Assembly (NCBI RefSeq): GCF_019711435.1 | Contig: NZ_JAIGNK010000001.1 | Span: forward strand, 124,001 to 188,000 | Direction: 5' to 3' | DNA from: Qipengyuania polymorpha | Lineage (GTDB): Bacteria > Pseudomonadota > Alphaproteobacteria > Sphingomonadales > Sphingomonadaceae | DNA: 64,000 nucleotides | Shown: piece by piece, positions 17,353 through 24,231 of the stretch | How the letters are laid out: the number at the start of each line of letters is the position of its first letter | How positions within the stretch are numbered: the stretch's first letter is position 1 | Translations under genes and position numbers: made by a program | The notes under the pieces: model-generated | What the model saw: the letters and a program-made list of their open reading frames with translations, nothing else | Told to the model about the DNA's origin: nothing | The model's database searches: none

Positions 17353-18357
17353 ATGGACAAGGGACGGCTTCACGGACTGGACGGCCTGCGCGGTCTCATG
17401 GCGTGGTGGGTCGTTGCCGGACATATCGGTCACACCTTCGGCAGCGAGAACCCCGTCCTTGCCAGCAACGGGCTGGCGGTCGATGTGTTCATCATCCTGT
17501 CGGGTTTCGTCATTGCCAAGCTGATCGAAGAGCAGCGCGAGGACTACGCGACCTTCATCACACGCCGCGCCTTGCGGCTCTTCCCGCTCTATCTCGCGGT
17601 CCTGTTCGCCTCGGCGCTGCTTCTTCCGTTAATCTACGAAGTGCTTGTGACTTTCCCTGAGAACGCCCGCAACCACGCGCGCGAAATTGTTACGGTTGAA
17701 GGTCTGGCCAATCTGCCGCTTCACCTTGCCGCACATATTCCCCTCCTCCAGGGACTCGTACCGCACTCTGTTCTCGAATACTCCGCTTACACAATTGTAG
17801 GGCAGGCCTGGAGCGTCTCGCTCGAATGGCAATTCTATCTTGTCGCACCGCTGGTGATGGGCGCACTGGCCACGCGCCGTTACGTGCTCCTGGGTGCATT
17901 CTGCGCAGTGCTGATGGCGCTCTCGCTGCACATGGGACCCGCCTTCCTGGGGAGTAAGCTGGCGCTCTTCGCGGTCGGTATCGGCAGCTACCGCTATCCG
18001 CGGCTGTTGCTGCTTGCCGTTCCGCTCGCTCTCTGGGCAGACGGGATAGCGGTGTTCGTGCCGCTGGCGATATGGGCGGCCGCACTGCCCTTCGCGAACA
18101 GCGCGCTGATGGGGGCGGCACCGCTGCGCTACCTCGGTGACCGATCCTATTCGGTCTACCTCGTCCATATGTTGCCGCTCTACGTCGGGGGGTGGTTCAC
18201 GCGGGATGCGCTGGTGCTGAGCGCGATCGTGGTGTTCGGGACGCTGGCGCTATCCCACTTCACCTACCGCTTTATCGAACTTCCGGGAATCGCCCTCGGC
18301 AAGCGCCTGACGCGGCGGATGCACGAGCGCAGGGCGCTCCTGGAGGTGGCTGCCTGA
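17353..18357 (+). CDS. Acyltransferase family 3 membrane protein (OafA/YrhL-like)
   Basis: A 334-residue polytopic inner-membrane acyltransferase. The N-terminal signature LDGLRGLMAWWVVAGHIGH contains the conserved Arg and His of the family, followed by GLAVDVFIILSGFVIAKLI and ITRRALRLFPLYL. About ten hydrophobic helices are seen. Members move acetyl or other acyl groups onto exported sugars (O-antigen, exopolysaccharide, peptidoglycan). The preceding gene is a penicillin-binding protein, so peptidoglycan or surface glycan modification is plausible but unproven. It ends 27 bases before the 3' end of the tRNA-Phe gene on the other strand. Confidence 0.92.
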   Translation: MDKGRLHGLDGLRGLMAWWVVAGHIGHTFGSENPVLASNGLAVDVFIILSGFVIAKLIEEQREDYATFITRRALRLFPLYLAVLFASALLLPLIYEVLVTFPENARNHAREIVTVEGLANLPLHLAAHIPLLQGLVPHSVLEYSAYTIVGQAWSVSLEWQFYLVAPLVMGALATRRYVLLGAFCAVLMALSLHMGPAFLGSKLALFAVGIGSYRYPRLLLLAVPLALWADGIAVFVPLAIWAAALPFANSALMGAAPLRYLGDRSYSVYLVHMLPLYVGGWFTRDALVLSAIVVFGTLALSHFTYRFIELPGIALGKRLTRRMHERRALLEVAA

Positions 18358-18384
18358 CTTGTGTTGGCCGAAGGGTGGGAAAAG

Positions 18385-18460
18385 TGGTGCCCGGGGACGG
18401 ATTCGAACCGCCGACACTGCGATTTTCAGTCGCATGCTCTACCAACTGAGCTACCCGGGC
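18385..18460 (-). tRNA. tRNA-Phe: tRNA-Phe (anticodon GAA), CCA encoded
   Basis: A 76-base cloverleaf on the minus strand. The 7-bp acceptor stem GCCCGGG/CCCGGGC is closed by discriminator A and an encoded CCA. The D arm is GCTC-AGTTGGTA-GAGC, the anticodon loop CTGAAAA with anticodon GAA, and the T loop GGTTCGAATCC. It is the last gene of the infA-maf-RNase E/G-yacG block on this strand. No integrase or repeated 3' end is seen beside it, so it is not acting as an obvious attachment site here. Confidence 0.98.
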
Positions 18461-18548
18461 TTACCCTCGCTGCGGCCTCGCGTGGGGCGCTGCAGCGGTT
18501 GGAGTGCGCGCCTATGGCGAAGGCACGCGCGCTTGGCAAGGGCCTATT

Positions 18549-18728
18549 TCAATCGTCTTGCGGCTTGATCACTTCGGCAGCGATTTCCTCGGGCAAGGCG
18601 GCGCGTCCGGGGACGGCGTAACCGTCGCCGAACCACTGTGCGAGGTCGCGGTCGCGGCAGCGCACGGAGCAGAACGGCTTGTGCTCTTCGCTGCGCGGTT
18701 TCTTGCAAATGGGGCAGGGCTTACTCAT
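18549..18728 (-). CDS. yacG: DNA gyrase inhibitor YacG, zinc-binding
   Basis: A 59-residue zinc-ribbon protein. Four cysteines in the pattern C5-x2-C8 and C20-x3-C24 (CPICKK and FCSVRC), then RDRDLAQWFGDGYAVPG, match YacG, which binds GyrB and lowers gyrase activity. The spacing between the Cys pairs (11) is shorter than in the E. coli protein. The start MSKPCPICKK overlaps the end of the RNase E/G gene by 8 bases, indicating coupling. The C-terminus ends in acidic EEIAAEVIKPQDD. Confidence 0.92.
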   Translation of the reverse strand: MSKPCPICKKPRSEEHKPFCSVRCRDRDLAQWFGDGYAVPGRAALPEEIAAEVIKPQDD

Positions 18729-19674
18729 GGGGGACCACTTGGGCAGCGGCTGCCTCGATGGCAAGGCCGGGGTCGGTCTCTATCCGCAGAGTGCGGCCCG
18801 TGCGGCGCTCCACGAGGGCGAGCCATTCGGGCTTGAGCGTTGCTTTCAAGGCGGGGTGGACGGTGAGCAGCGTTACGCCTGCGCCTTCGACCATTTCCGC
18901 GCGGCGCAGCGCCATGCGGGTGGCCATCCCGACACGCGAGGTCGCGAAGCGGTGGAGCAGGGAGGGGCCTTCGAGCCGCGCCACAAGCTGGACGAGGCCG
19001 AACCCGTTCATCGCGGTGCGTTCGTGCGGCCAGTCCGCCAGCGTCTCACCAAGCGCCTCATCGACGGCCTTGCGGTCGGCCTTGGCCTGCAGGGTCGGGA
19101 AATCGATACCGATGGAGCCGCCGAGGTCGAACTGGCGCAGAGCGTTCGCGAGTGGCTCGACAGCGGCCAGCGCGAGCGAGCGCAGGTCGAGGTCGCCGTC
19201 GATATCGACCAGCGTCATGGCGGGGGTGACAGCGAAGAGCAGCGAGCCGCCGCTGAAGGCAATCTCGCCCGAGCTGGCGGCGTGCCAGACGTCTTCCCAT
19301 GCACCCGCCGGGAAGCGATGGACGCGGCGGGCAGTCTCGAAGATGTCCTCGCCTGACGAAACCAGGCCCGCAGGCCGCGCGGCTGGCAGCTTATACCGCC
19401 CGCGCTCGGTCATGGCGGCGCGGGTGATGGCGAGGTCGAGCGTGCTCCCCTCACTTGCATCGCGCGGCAGCTTGTCGACCAGCACTTCGCGGCCCTGGGC
19501 GGTCACAGCCGTGCCGCGTGTCCCGCGCTTGGTGGTGAGCTTGGCAGAGACCTGCTGTCCGGCGTCCAGTTCACCCTGCCAGCGACATTTCGCCGCCAGC
19601 ACTATGTCGCCATCCATCAGGAGCGCGCGGGTCTCGCCCACGCCGTCCTCGACCAGCCACTCAGGCAATTTCAA
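18721..19674 (-). CDS. Short ribonuclease E/G family protein
   Basis: A 317-residue RNase E/G-type endoribonuclease, well short of RNase G (about 490) or RNase E. The two catalytic aspartate segments are readable as LVDIDGD (Asp157) and GGSIGIDFPTLQ (Asp191), the second matching the IDF motif of E. coli RNase E. No CPxCxG zinc-link motif and no C-terminal scaffold are present, so it probably cannot form the classical zinc-linked tetramer. The start is TTG at 19674, overlapping the maf stop by 14 bases; an internal ATG (MDGDIVLA) would remove 19 residues. The infA-maf-this-yacG order suggests one transcript. Confidence 0.85.
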   Translation of the reverse strand: MKLPEWLVEDGVGETRALLMDGDIVLAAKCRWQGELDAGQQVSAKLTTKRGTRGTAVTAQGREVLVDKLPRDASEGSTLDLAITRAAMTERGRYKLPAARPAGLVSSGEDIFETARRVHRFPAGAWEDVWHAASSGEIAFSGGSLLFAVTPAMTLVDIDGDLDLRSLALAAVEPLANALRQFDLGGSIGIDFPTLQAKADRKAVDEALGETLADWPHERTAMNGFGLVQLVARLEGPSLLHRFATSRVGMATRMALRRAEMVEGAGVTLLTVHPALKATLKPEWLALVERRTGRTLRIETDPGLAIEAAAAQVVPHE

Positions 19675-20236
19675 ATCCCGCCGCCTTCAGCAGCGCGCGC
19701 GTCTCGTAGAGCGGCAGGCCGACCACGCCCGAATGGCTGCCCTGGATGCGGGAGATGAGCCCCTCGGCAATGCCCTGGATGGCATAGCCGCCTGCCTTGC
19801 CGTCCCATTCGCCGCTGGCGATGTAGGCATCGATTTCTTCTACGGAGAGGCGCTTGAACATCACCATCGTCTCGCTCAACCGCTCGCGCATCGAGCCGTC
19901 GGGCGAACGCAGCGCGATGGCGGAAAGCACGCGGTGGCGGCGGCCCGACAGCAGCTCGAGACACTTGCGCGCCGTGGCCTCGTCCTCGGCCTTGGGCAGG
20001 ATGCGGCGTCCGGCAGCAACCACCGTGTCGCCCGCCAGCACGAAGCCGTCATAGCTGGCTGCAGCCTCGGCCTTCTCGCGCGCCATGCGCTTGGCATACT
20101 CGCGCGGGAGTTCGCCCTTGGCGGGCGTCTCGTCGATATCGGCAGGCGCGATGGCGTCCGGCGTCAGCCCGAGACGCGCGATGAGCTCGCGGCGGCGCGG
20201 ACTGGCGGAAGCGAGGATGAGAGTGGGCTTGCCCAC
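19661..20236 (-). CDS. maf: Maf-family nucleotide pyrophosphatase
   Basis: A 191-residue Maf protein, a nucleoside triphosphate pyrophosphatase that removes non-canonical or selected NTPs and was first linked to septum formation. Motifs are ILASASPRRRELI at the N-terminus, DIDETP, FVLAGDTVV and WDGKAGGYAIQG. The start codon is GTG. The gene lies 6 bases after infA and overlaps the following RNase gene by 14 bases, a tightly coupled operon. Substrate preference (dTTP/UTP versus 7-methyl-GTP) is not assigned. Confidence 0.94.
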   Translation of the reverse strand: MGKPTLILASASPRRRELIARLGLTPDAIAPADIDETPAKGELPREYAKRMAREKAEAAASYDGFVLAGDTVVAAGRRILPKAEDEATARKCLELLSGRRHRVLSAIALRSPDGSMRERLSETMVMFKRLSVEEIDAYIASGEWDGKAGGYAIQGIAEGLISRIQGSHSGVVGLPLYETRALLKAAGFEIA

Positions 20237-20242
20237 GCGTGT

Positions 20243-20500
20243 TTACTGCGGACCGGGGCCCTGGCCGGGACCGCCACGACCGGGCATGAAGCGGTAGGTG
20301 ATGCGCGCCTTGGTCAGATCGTAGGGCGTCAGTTCGCACAGGACCTCGTCGCCGACCAGCACGCGGATGCGGTTCTTGCGCATCTTGCCCGCCGTGTGGC
20401 CGAGCACTTCATGGCCGTTCTCGAGCTCGACGCGGAACATGGCGTTGGGCAGCAGTTCCACAACGCGCCCGCGCATTTCGAGAAGTTCTTCCTTGGCCAT
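20243..20500 (-). CDS. infA: Translation initiation factor IF-1 with C-terminal Gly/Pro tail
   Basis: An 85-residue IF-1. The S1/OB-fold core is intact: [20 protein letters not shown], then [20 protein letters not shown], ending in the ITYRF segment. IF-1 binds the 30S A site during initiation. Most IF-1 proteins are about 72 residues; this one carries an extra 12-13 residue tail [14 protein letters not shown]. The start was chosen at MAKEE, the universal N-terminus; a 32-residue upstream extension is not supported. It heads the maf-RNase-yacG-tRNA-Phe block. Confidence 0.97.
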   Translation of the reverse strand: MAKEELLEMRGRVVELLPNAMFRVELENGHEVLGHTAGKMRKNRIRVLVGDEVLCELTPYDLTKARITYRFMPGRGGPGQGPGPQ

Positions 20501-20699
20501 TCGTATCCTTAAGTCATGCAGTTGGTCGAGTAATGTCGCGCGCCCATAGCGGCAGGCGGGAAAAAAGGGAAGAGTCTGGCATTGAGCCTTGTGCAAGGTG
20601 TGCGCGACGTTCTGTTACGCGACAACTCCTTGTCCCCCTTCGGATTTTACCCGAAGAGCCGCGTGCGAGGGGTCACACAGGCAAAGCGAGACTGCACTC

Positions 20700-23447
20700 T
20701 TGGCCAGAAATTCCCGTAAATCCGCGCTGTTGGCGCTCACTGCCATATGGGTATGGCAGGTTCCTTCTGCAATGGCACAGGATGCTGACGCGGGCGAGCA
20801 GGAGGCCGGAGAGGTCCAGGCGACCGGCGACCAGCCACGCGTCGAGGATGGCGATATCCTCGTGTTCGGTACGCGATTGAAGGGCCAGCTCAACGTCGAC
20901 CGCCCCCCGCTTGCGGAATATGACGAGGCAGACATTGCAGCGCTGGGTGCAGGCTCGATTGCCGACATCGTCGCCGCGATTGCGCCGGCGACCAACAGCG
21001 GTGCGCGTGGCAGTCGCGGGGGCGGGCGGCCGGTATTCCTCATCAACGGCATCCGCGTATCGGGCTGGCGTGAATTCCGCAGCTATCCGCCCGAATCCGT
21101 CGCCAAGGTCGAGGTATTTTCCGAAGAGGTCGCCCAGCGCTTCGGCTATTCGCCCGACCAGCGCGTGGTGAACATCATCCTGAAACCCAATTTCCAGAGC
21201 CTGACGGGCGAGGTGGAGTACGAGCAGCCCGAAGACGGCGGTTTTTCGCGCAATGAGCAGGAGCTGACCTGGCTGAAGATTGGCGAGAAGGGTCGGCTCA
21301 ACCTCAATGCCCAGCTCGAAGACCGCAGCCTTTTGACCGAGGCCGAGCGCGGACTAGTCACCGTGGGCTCGCCCGAGGCAGCCGAATTCCGCAGTCTTGT
21401 CTCCGATACGATGAGCGCGCAGCTGGAGGCGAACTATGCGCGCGCGGTCATCGAAACCGGGACTTCCTTCAACATCAACGGCACCGTTGCCCGCAGCGAG
21501 AGCCGTAGCCTTTCGGGTCTTGCCGTAGACGGCACGACCCCGCTCGAGCGGCGCGGGGATTCAGACAGCTATTCGGCGGCGCTGTCAGTCAACCAGCCGC
21601 TCGGGGGATGGGTGGCGACCTTCACCAGCGATGCCAACATCACGCGCTCCGCGACCGAAATCGACCGCAATGATGCGAGCGGTTTCGACACGGCGCTCAG
21701 CCGGACCTACACCACGGTCAACAAGCTGACGGTCAACGGCTTCCCGCTCCAGCTGCCAGCGGGCGAACTCAGCACCACGCTCGACCTCGGCTTCGACTGG
21801 AAGCATATCGAGAGCGAGGACTCGCGGGTCGAGGAAGACCTCGGCCTGACCCGCCGCCGCTTCAACGCCGGCCTCAACGTCGTCGCACCCATTGCGCGGC
21901 GCGGCGAGGGGCTGGGGGCAATTGGCGACATCAGCCTCACCGCGACCGGCGGGGTGGAGGATTTGTCCGACTTCGGCACGTTGGCGAACTGGACGCTGGG
22001 TGCGAACTGGTCGCCGACCGAGAAACTGAGCCTCAGCGCGACGCGCATCTGGCGCGAGGTCGCGCCGTCGCTCACCAATCTCGGCAGCCCGCGTATCGAT
22101 GAATTGAACGCGACGGTGTTCGACTACCGCAGCGGCGAAACCGTGCTGGCGACGCTGGTGACGGGCGGCAATCCGGACCTGCTCGCCGAAACGCAGGCCG
22201 ACTGGAAGTTCGGCGCGAACTGGGAGCTGCCCTTCTGGAAGGACACGCGGCTAAGTGCCGATTACGGCATCAACCGCTCGCGCGATGTGACTTCGACGCC
22301 TGCCTTCAGCTCGGCCTTCGAACAGGCTTTTCCGGACCGGGTGGAGCGTGATGTCGATGGCAGCTTGCTCGCCGTCGACCGGCGACCGCTGACCCTGTTC
22401 GAGACGCGCAGTCGCATACTTTCCTTTGGCCTTTTCTCGCGCGGGCAAATCGGCAAGGCGCCTGCGCGCTCTGAACGCAGCGGGCGTGGCGGACCACCTC
22501 AAGGTGCGGCAAGCAGCGGGCAAGGCCGTCCGGGTGGCGGCGGTGGTTTCGACCCCGCGCGGATGCAGGCCATGCGCGAGGCCTTCTGCAACACGCCCGA
22601 AGGCGAGACTCCTGACCTTTCGCAAATCCCCGAGATGTTCCGCGCGCGCCTGCTCGATGCGGACGGCAATCCCGACCCCGAGAAAATCGCTGCAGCTCGC
22701 GCGCGCTTCTGCGGCGCCGAGGCGGACGAGCGCGGCGAGCGCTTCGCCGCGATGCGCACTGCGGTCTGCGCCGACCCGCCCAAGCTCGACGACCTGCCAG
22801 AGGAAATGCTCGCGCGGCTGAAAAACGAGGATGGCGAAATCGACCCCGAGAAGCTGAAGGCCCTACGCGAACGCATGTGCAGCGCCGACGGCGCGCAGCC
22901 TCAGGGCCAGCCGGGCGGCGGTCGCCGCCGCGGAGGAATGTCGATGTTCGGCGGCGACCCGTCCGACACGCGCCCGCGCTACTTCCTCAGCCTCAACCAC
23001 AACATCACGCTCGAAAGCGAAGTGCTGCTGGCAGAGGGCGGCCCGCTGTTCGACCAGCTCGACGGCTTCGTGCTCGGCGGCGGTGCGCCTGCGCGCCATT
23101 CCTCGCGGCTCGAGGGCGGCATTTTCTGGCAGGGTTACGGCATGCGCCTGTCGGGGCGCTACACCGGCAAGGCCGTGGTGCGCGGCGGAAATTTCCCCGG
23201 CGCAAGCGACCTGTTCTTCGACGACATCGCTACGTTCGATATCCGCCTCTTTACGAACCTCGGCGAAGTCTTCGACAAGGAAGACGGGTGGATGGACGGG
23301 CTCACCGTGTCCGTGCTGGTCGACAATGTCTTCGACGGCCAGCGCCGCGTGACCGACGAGAACGGCGTTGTCCCCGACGCCTACGACCCGCGCCGCATCA
23401 ACCCCACGGGCCGCTATTACGGCATCGATATCAGGAAGGTGTTCTGA
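20700..23447 (+). CDS. TonB-dependent receptor-like protein with cysteine-rich internal module
   Basis: About 915 residues. A signal peptide (ARNSRKSALLALTAIWVWQ to MAQD) is reached only from a TTG at 20700; the frame is open further upstream but no ATG fits an export signal, so this start is tentative. The plug has PVFLINGIRVSGWREF and PESVAKVEVFSEEVAQRFGY; the beta-barrel ends in RYYGIDIRKVF. Residues about 585-750 interrupt the barrel with a Gly/Ser/Pro-rich linker, a duplicated 56-residue module containing Cys630, Cys671, Cys690 and Cys727 and EF-hand-like DxDGxxDPE loops, and another Gly/Arg linker. The substrate is unknown. It converges on the lipase gene with 4 bases between stops. Confidence 0.85.
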   Translation: MARNSRKSALLALTAIWVWQVPSAMAQDADAGEQEAGEVQATGDQPRVEDGDILVFGTRLKGQLNVDRPPLAEYDEADIAALGAGSIADIVAAIAPATNSGARGSRGGGRPVFLINGIRVSGWREFRSYPPESVAKVEVFSEEVAQRFGYSPDQRVVNIILKPNFQSLTGEVEYEQPEDGGFSRNEQELTWLKIGEKGRLNLNAQLEDRSLLTEAERGLVTVGSPEAAEFRSLVSDTMSAQLEANYARAVIETGTSFNINGTVARSESRSLSGLAVDGTTPLERRGDSDSYSAALSVNQPLGGWVATFTSDANITRSATEIDRNDASGFDTALSRTYTTVNKLTVNGFPLQLPAGELSTTLDLGFDWKHIESEDSRVEEDLGLTRRRFNAGLNVVAPIARRGEGLGAIGDISLTATGGVEDLSDFGTLANWTLGANWSPTEKLSLSATRIWREVAPSLTNLGSPRIDELNATVFDYRSGETVLATLVTGGNPDLLAETQADWKFGANWELPFWKDTRLSADYGINRSRDVTSTPAFSSAFEQAFPDRVERDVDGSLLAVDRRPLTLFETRSRILSFGLFSRGQIGKAPARSERSGRGGPPQGAASSGQGRPGGGGGFDPARMQAMREAFCNTPEGETPDLSQIPEMFRARLLDADGNPDPEKIAAARARFCGAEADERGERFAAMRTAVCADPPKLDDLPEEMLARLKNEDGEIDPEKLKALRERMCSADGAQPQGQPGGGRRRGGMSMFGGDPSDTRPRYFLSLNHNITLESEVLLAEGGPLFDQLDGFVLGGGAPARHSSRLEGGIFWQGYGMRLSGRYTGKAVVRGGNFPGASDLFFDDIATFDIRLFTNLGEVFDKEDGWMDGLTVSVLVDNVFDGQRRVTDENGVVPDAYDPRRINPTGRYYGIDIRKVF
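22563..22880 (+). repeat. In-frame duplicated Cys/EF-hand-like module
   Basis: Two protein-level copies inside the TonB-receptor gene, at about 22563-22712 and 22749-22880. Each runs MR-x-A-[FV]-C, PE-x3-ARL, then an acidic loop (DADGNPDPEK or NEDGEIDPEK, loops starting at residues 653 and 709) and a closing helix ending R-[FM]-C. The period is 56-60 residues. Confidence 0.75.
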
Positions 23448-23451
23448 CCGC

Positions 23452-24231
23452 TCAGTGCAGCGCGCGCTTGGGGAAGAACACCCGTACCAGCGGGCCGGGT
23501 TCGAAGCGTTTCCACGCGCCTTCTTCCTGCGCAAGCCGGTCGGCGACGGCATAGACCACTGCCGGGTTGACGCCGAGGCCGCAATGGCTGGCGATGACCT
23601 CGATGTTCTCGCAATCCTCGCGGTCGCCGCACTGGACCGAGCCGCGCCAGTGGACGACGCCGTCGGTGCGGGTGAGGATGGAGGTGGTCGGCACGGGCGG
23701 CGCATCGCCGAGCCCTTGGAATCCGCCGTCGCGCAGCGGCTCGGGTTCCTTGCCGTTCAGGAGTTCGAACAGGCGCGCGGCATTGGTATGGCCGCGGTCG
23801 TCGCTGATGGGCGAGCCGAGGCTGATGACGAGGCGCACCTTCTCGGGCGCCATCTTGGCCAGTTCGCGCGCGAAGACACCGCCGAGGCTCCAGCCGACGA
23901 TGCTGATGGGACGTTCCGTGCGCTCGAAGAGTTCGTCCACGCAGCCCATCATCGCTTCGATACGGGCGTTGTCGACCTTGACGTTGCGGCCCAGCTTCCA
24001 GCCAGTCGCGTCATAGCCGAGGTCGGACAGCAGGCGGCGCAAGGGGCGGGTCGAATAGTCGCTCGCCATGAAGCCGGGGAGCACGAGCACGCCGTGCCCG
24101 TCGCCGCGCGGCAATCCGCTCATCAGCGGGCGCAGTGCATAGAAGCTGGCGAGTTCGCCGAAAGCGCGTCCGGGCTCTGCCAGCGTGAGCAGGCGGCTGG
24201 GCGGACGGGCGGTGATGGCTGGTGCCGTCAT
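23452..24231 (-). CDS. Alpha/beta hydrolase (lipase/esterase-like)
   Basis: A 259-residue alpha/beta hydrolase. The strand-turn GVLVLPGFMASD and the nucleophile elbow GWSLGG (Ser115) are clear. The likely acid and His lie in the C-terminal half (TRTDGVVHW and IEVIASHCGLGVNP). No signal peptide is seen, so it should act in the cytoplasm. The start ATG overlaps the stop of the wax-ester synthase gene (ATGA), so the two are translated together. A role in turning over or trimming stored neutral lipid is the natural guess from this coupling. The fold resembles PGAP1-like or triacylglycerol lipase groups. Confidence 0.87.
   Translation of the reverse strand: MTAPAITARPPSRLLTLAEPGRAFGELASFYALRPLMSGLPRGDGHGVLVLPGFMASDYSTRPLRRLLSDLGYDATGWKLGRNVKVDNARIEAMMGCVDELFERTERPISIVGWSLGGVFARELAKMAPEKVRLVISLGSPISDDRGHTNAARLFELLNGKEPEPLRDGGFQGLGDAPPVPTTSILTRTDGVVHWRGSVQCGDREDCENIEVIASHCGLGVNPAVVYAVADRLAQEEGAWKRFEPGPLVRVFFPKRALH

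Noticed and set aside
18385-18460. tRNA-Phe as an attachment site for a genomic island
   Set aside because: No integrase, no direct repeat of the tRNA 3' end and no composition shift beside it.
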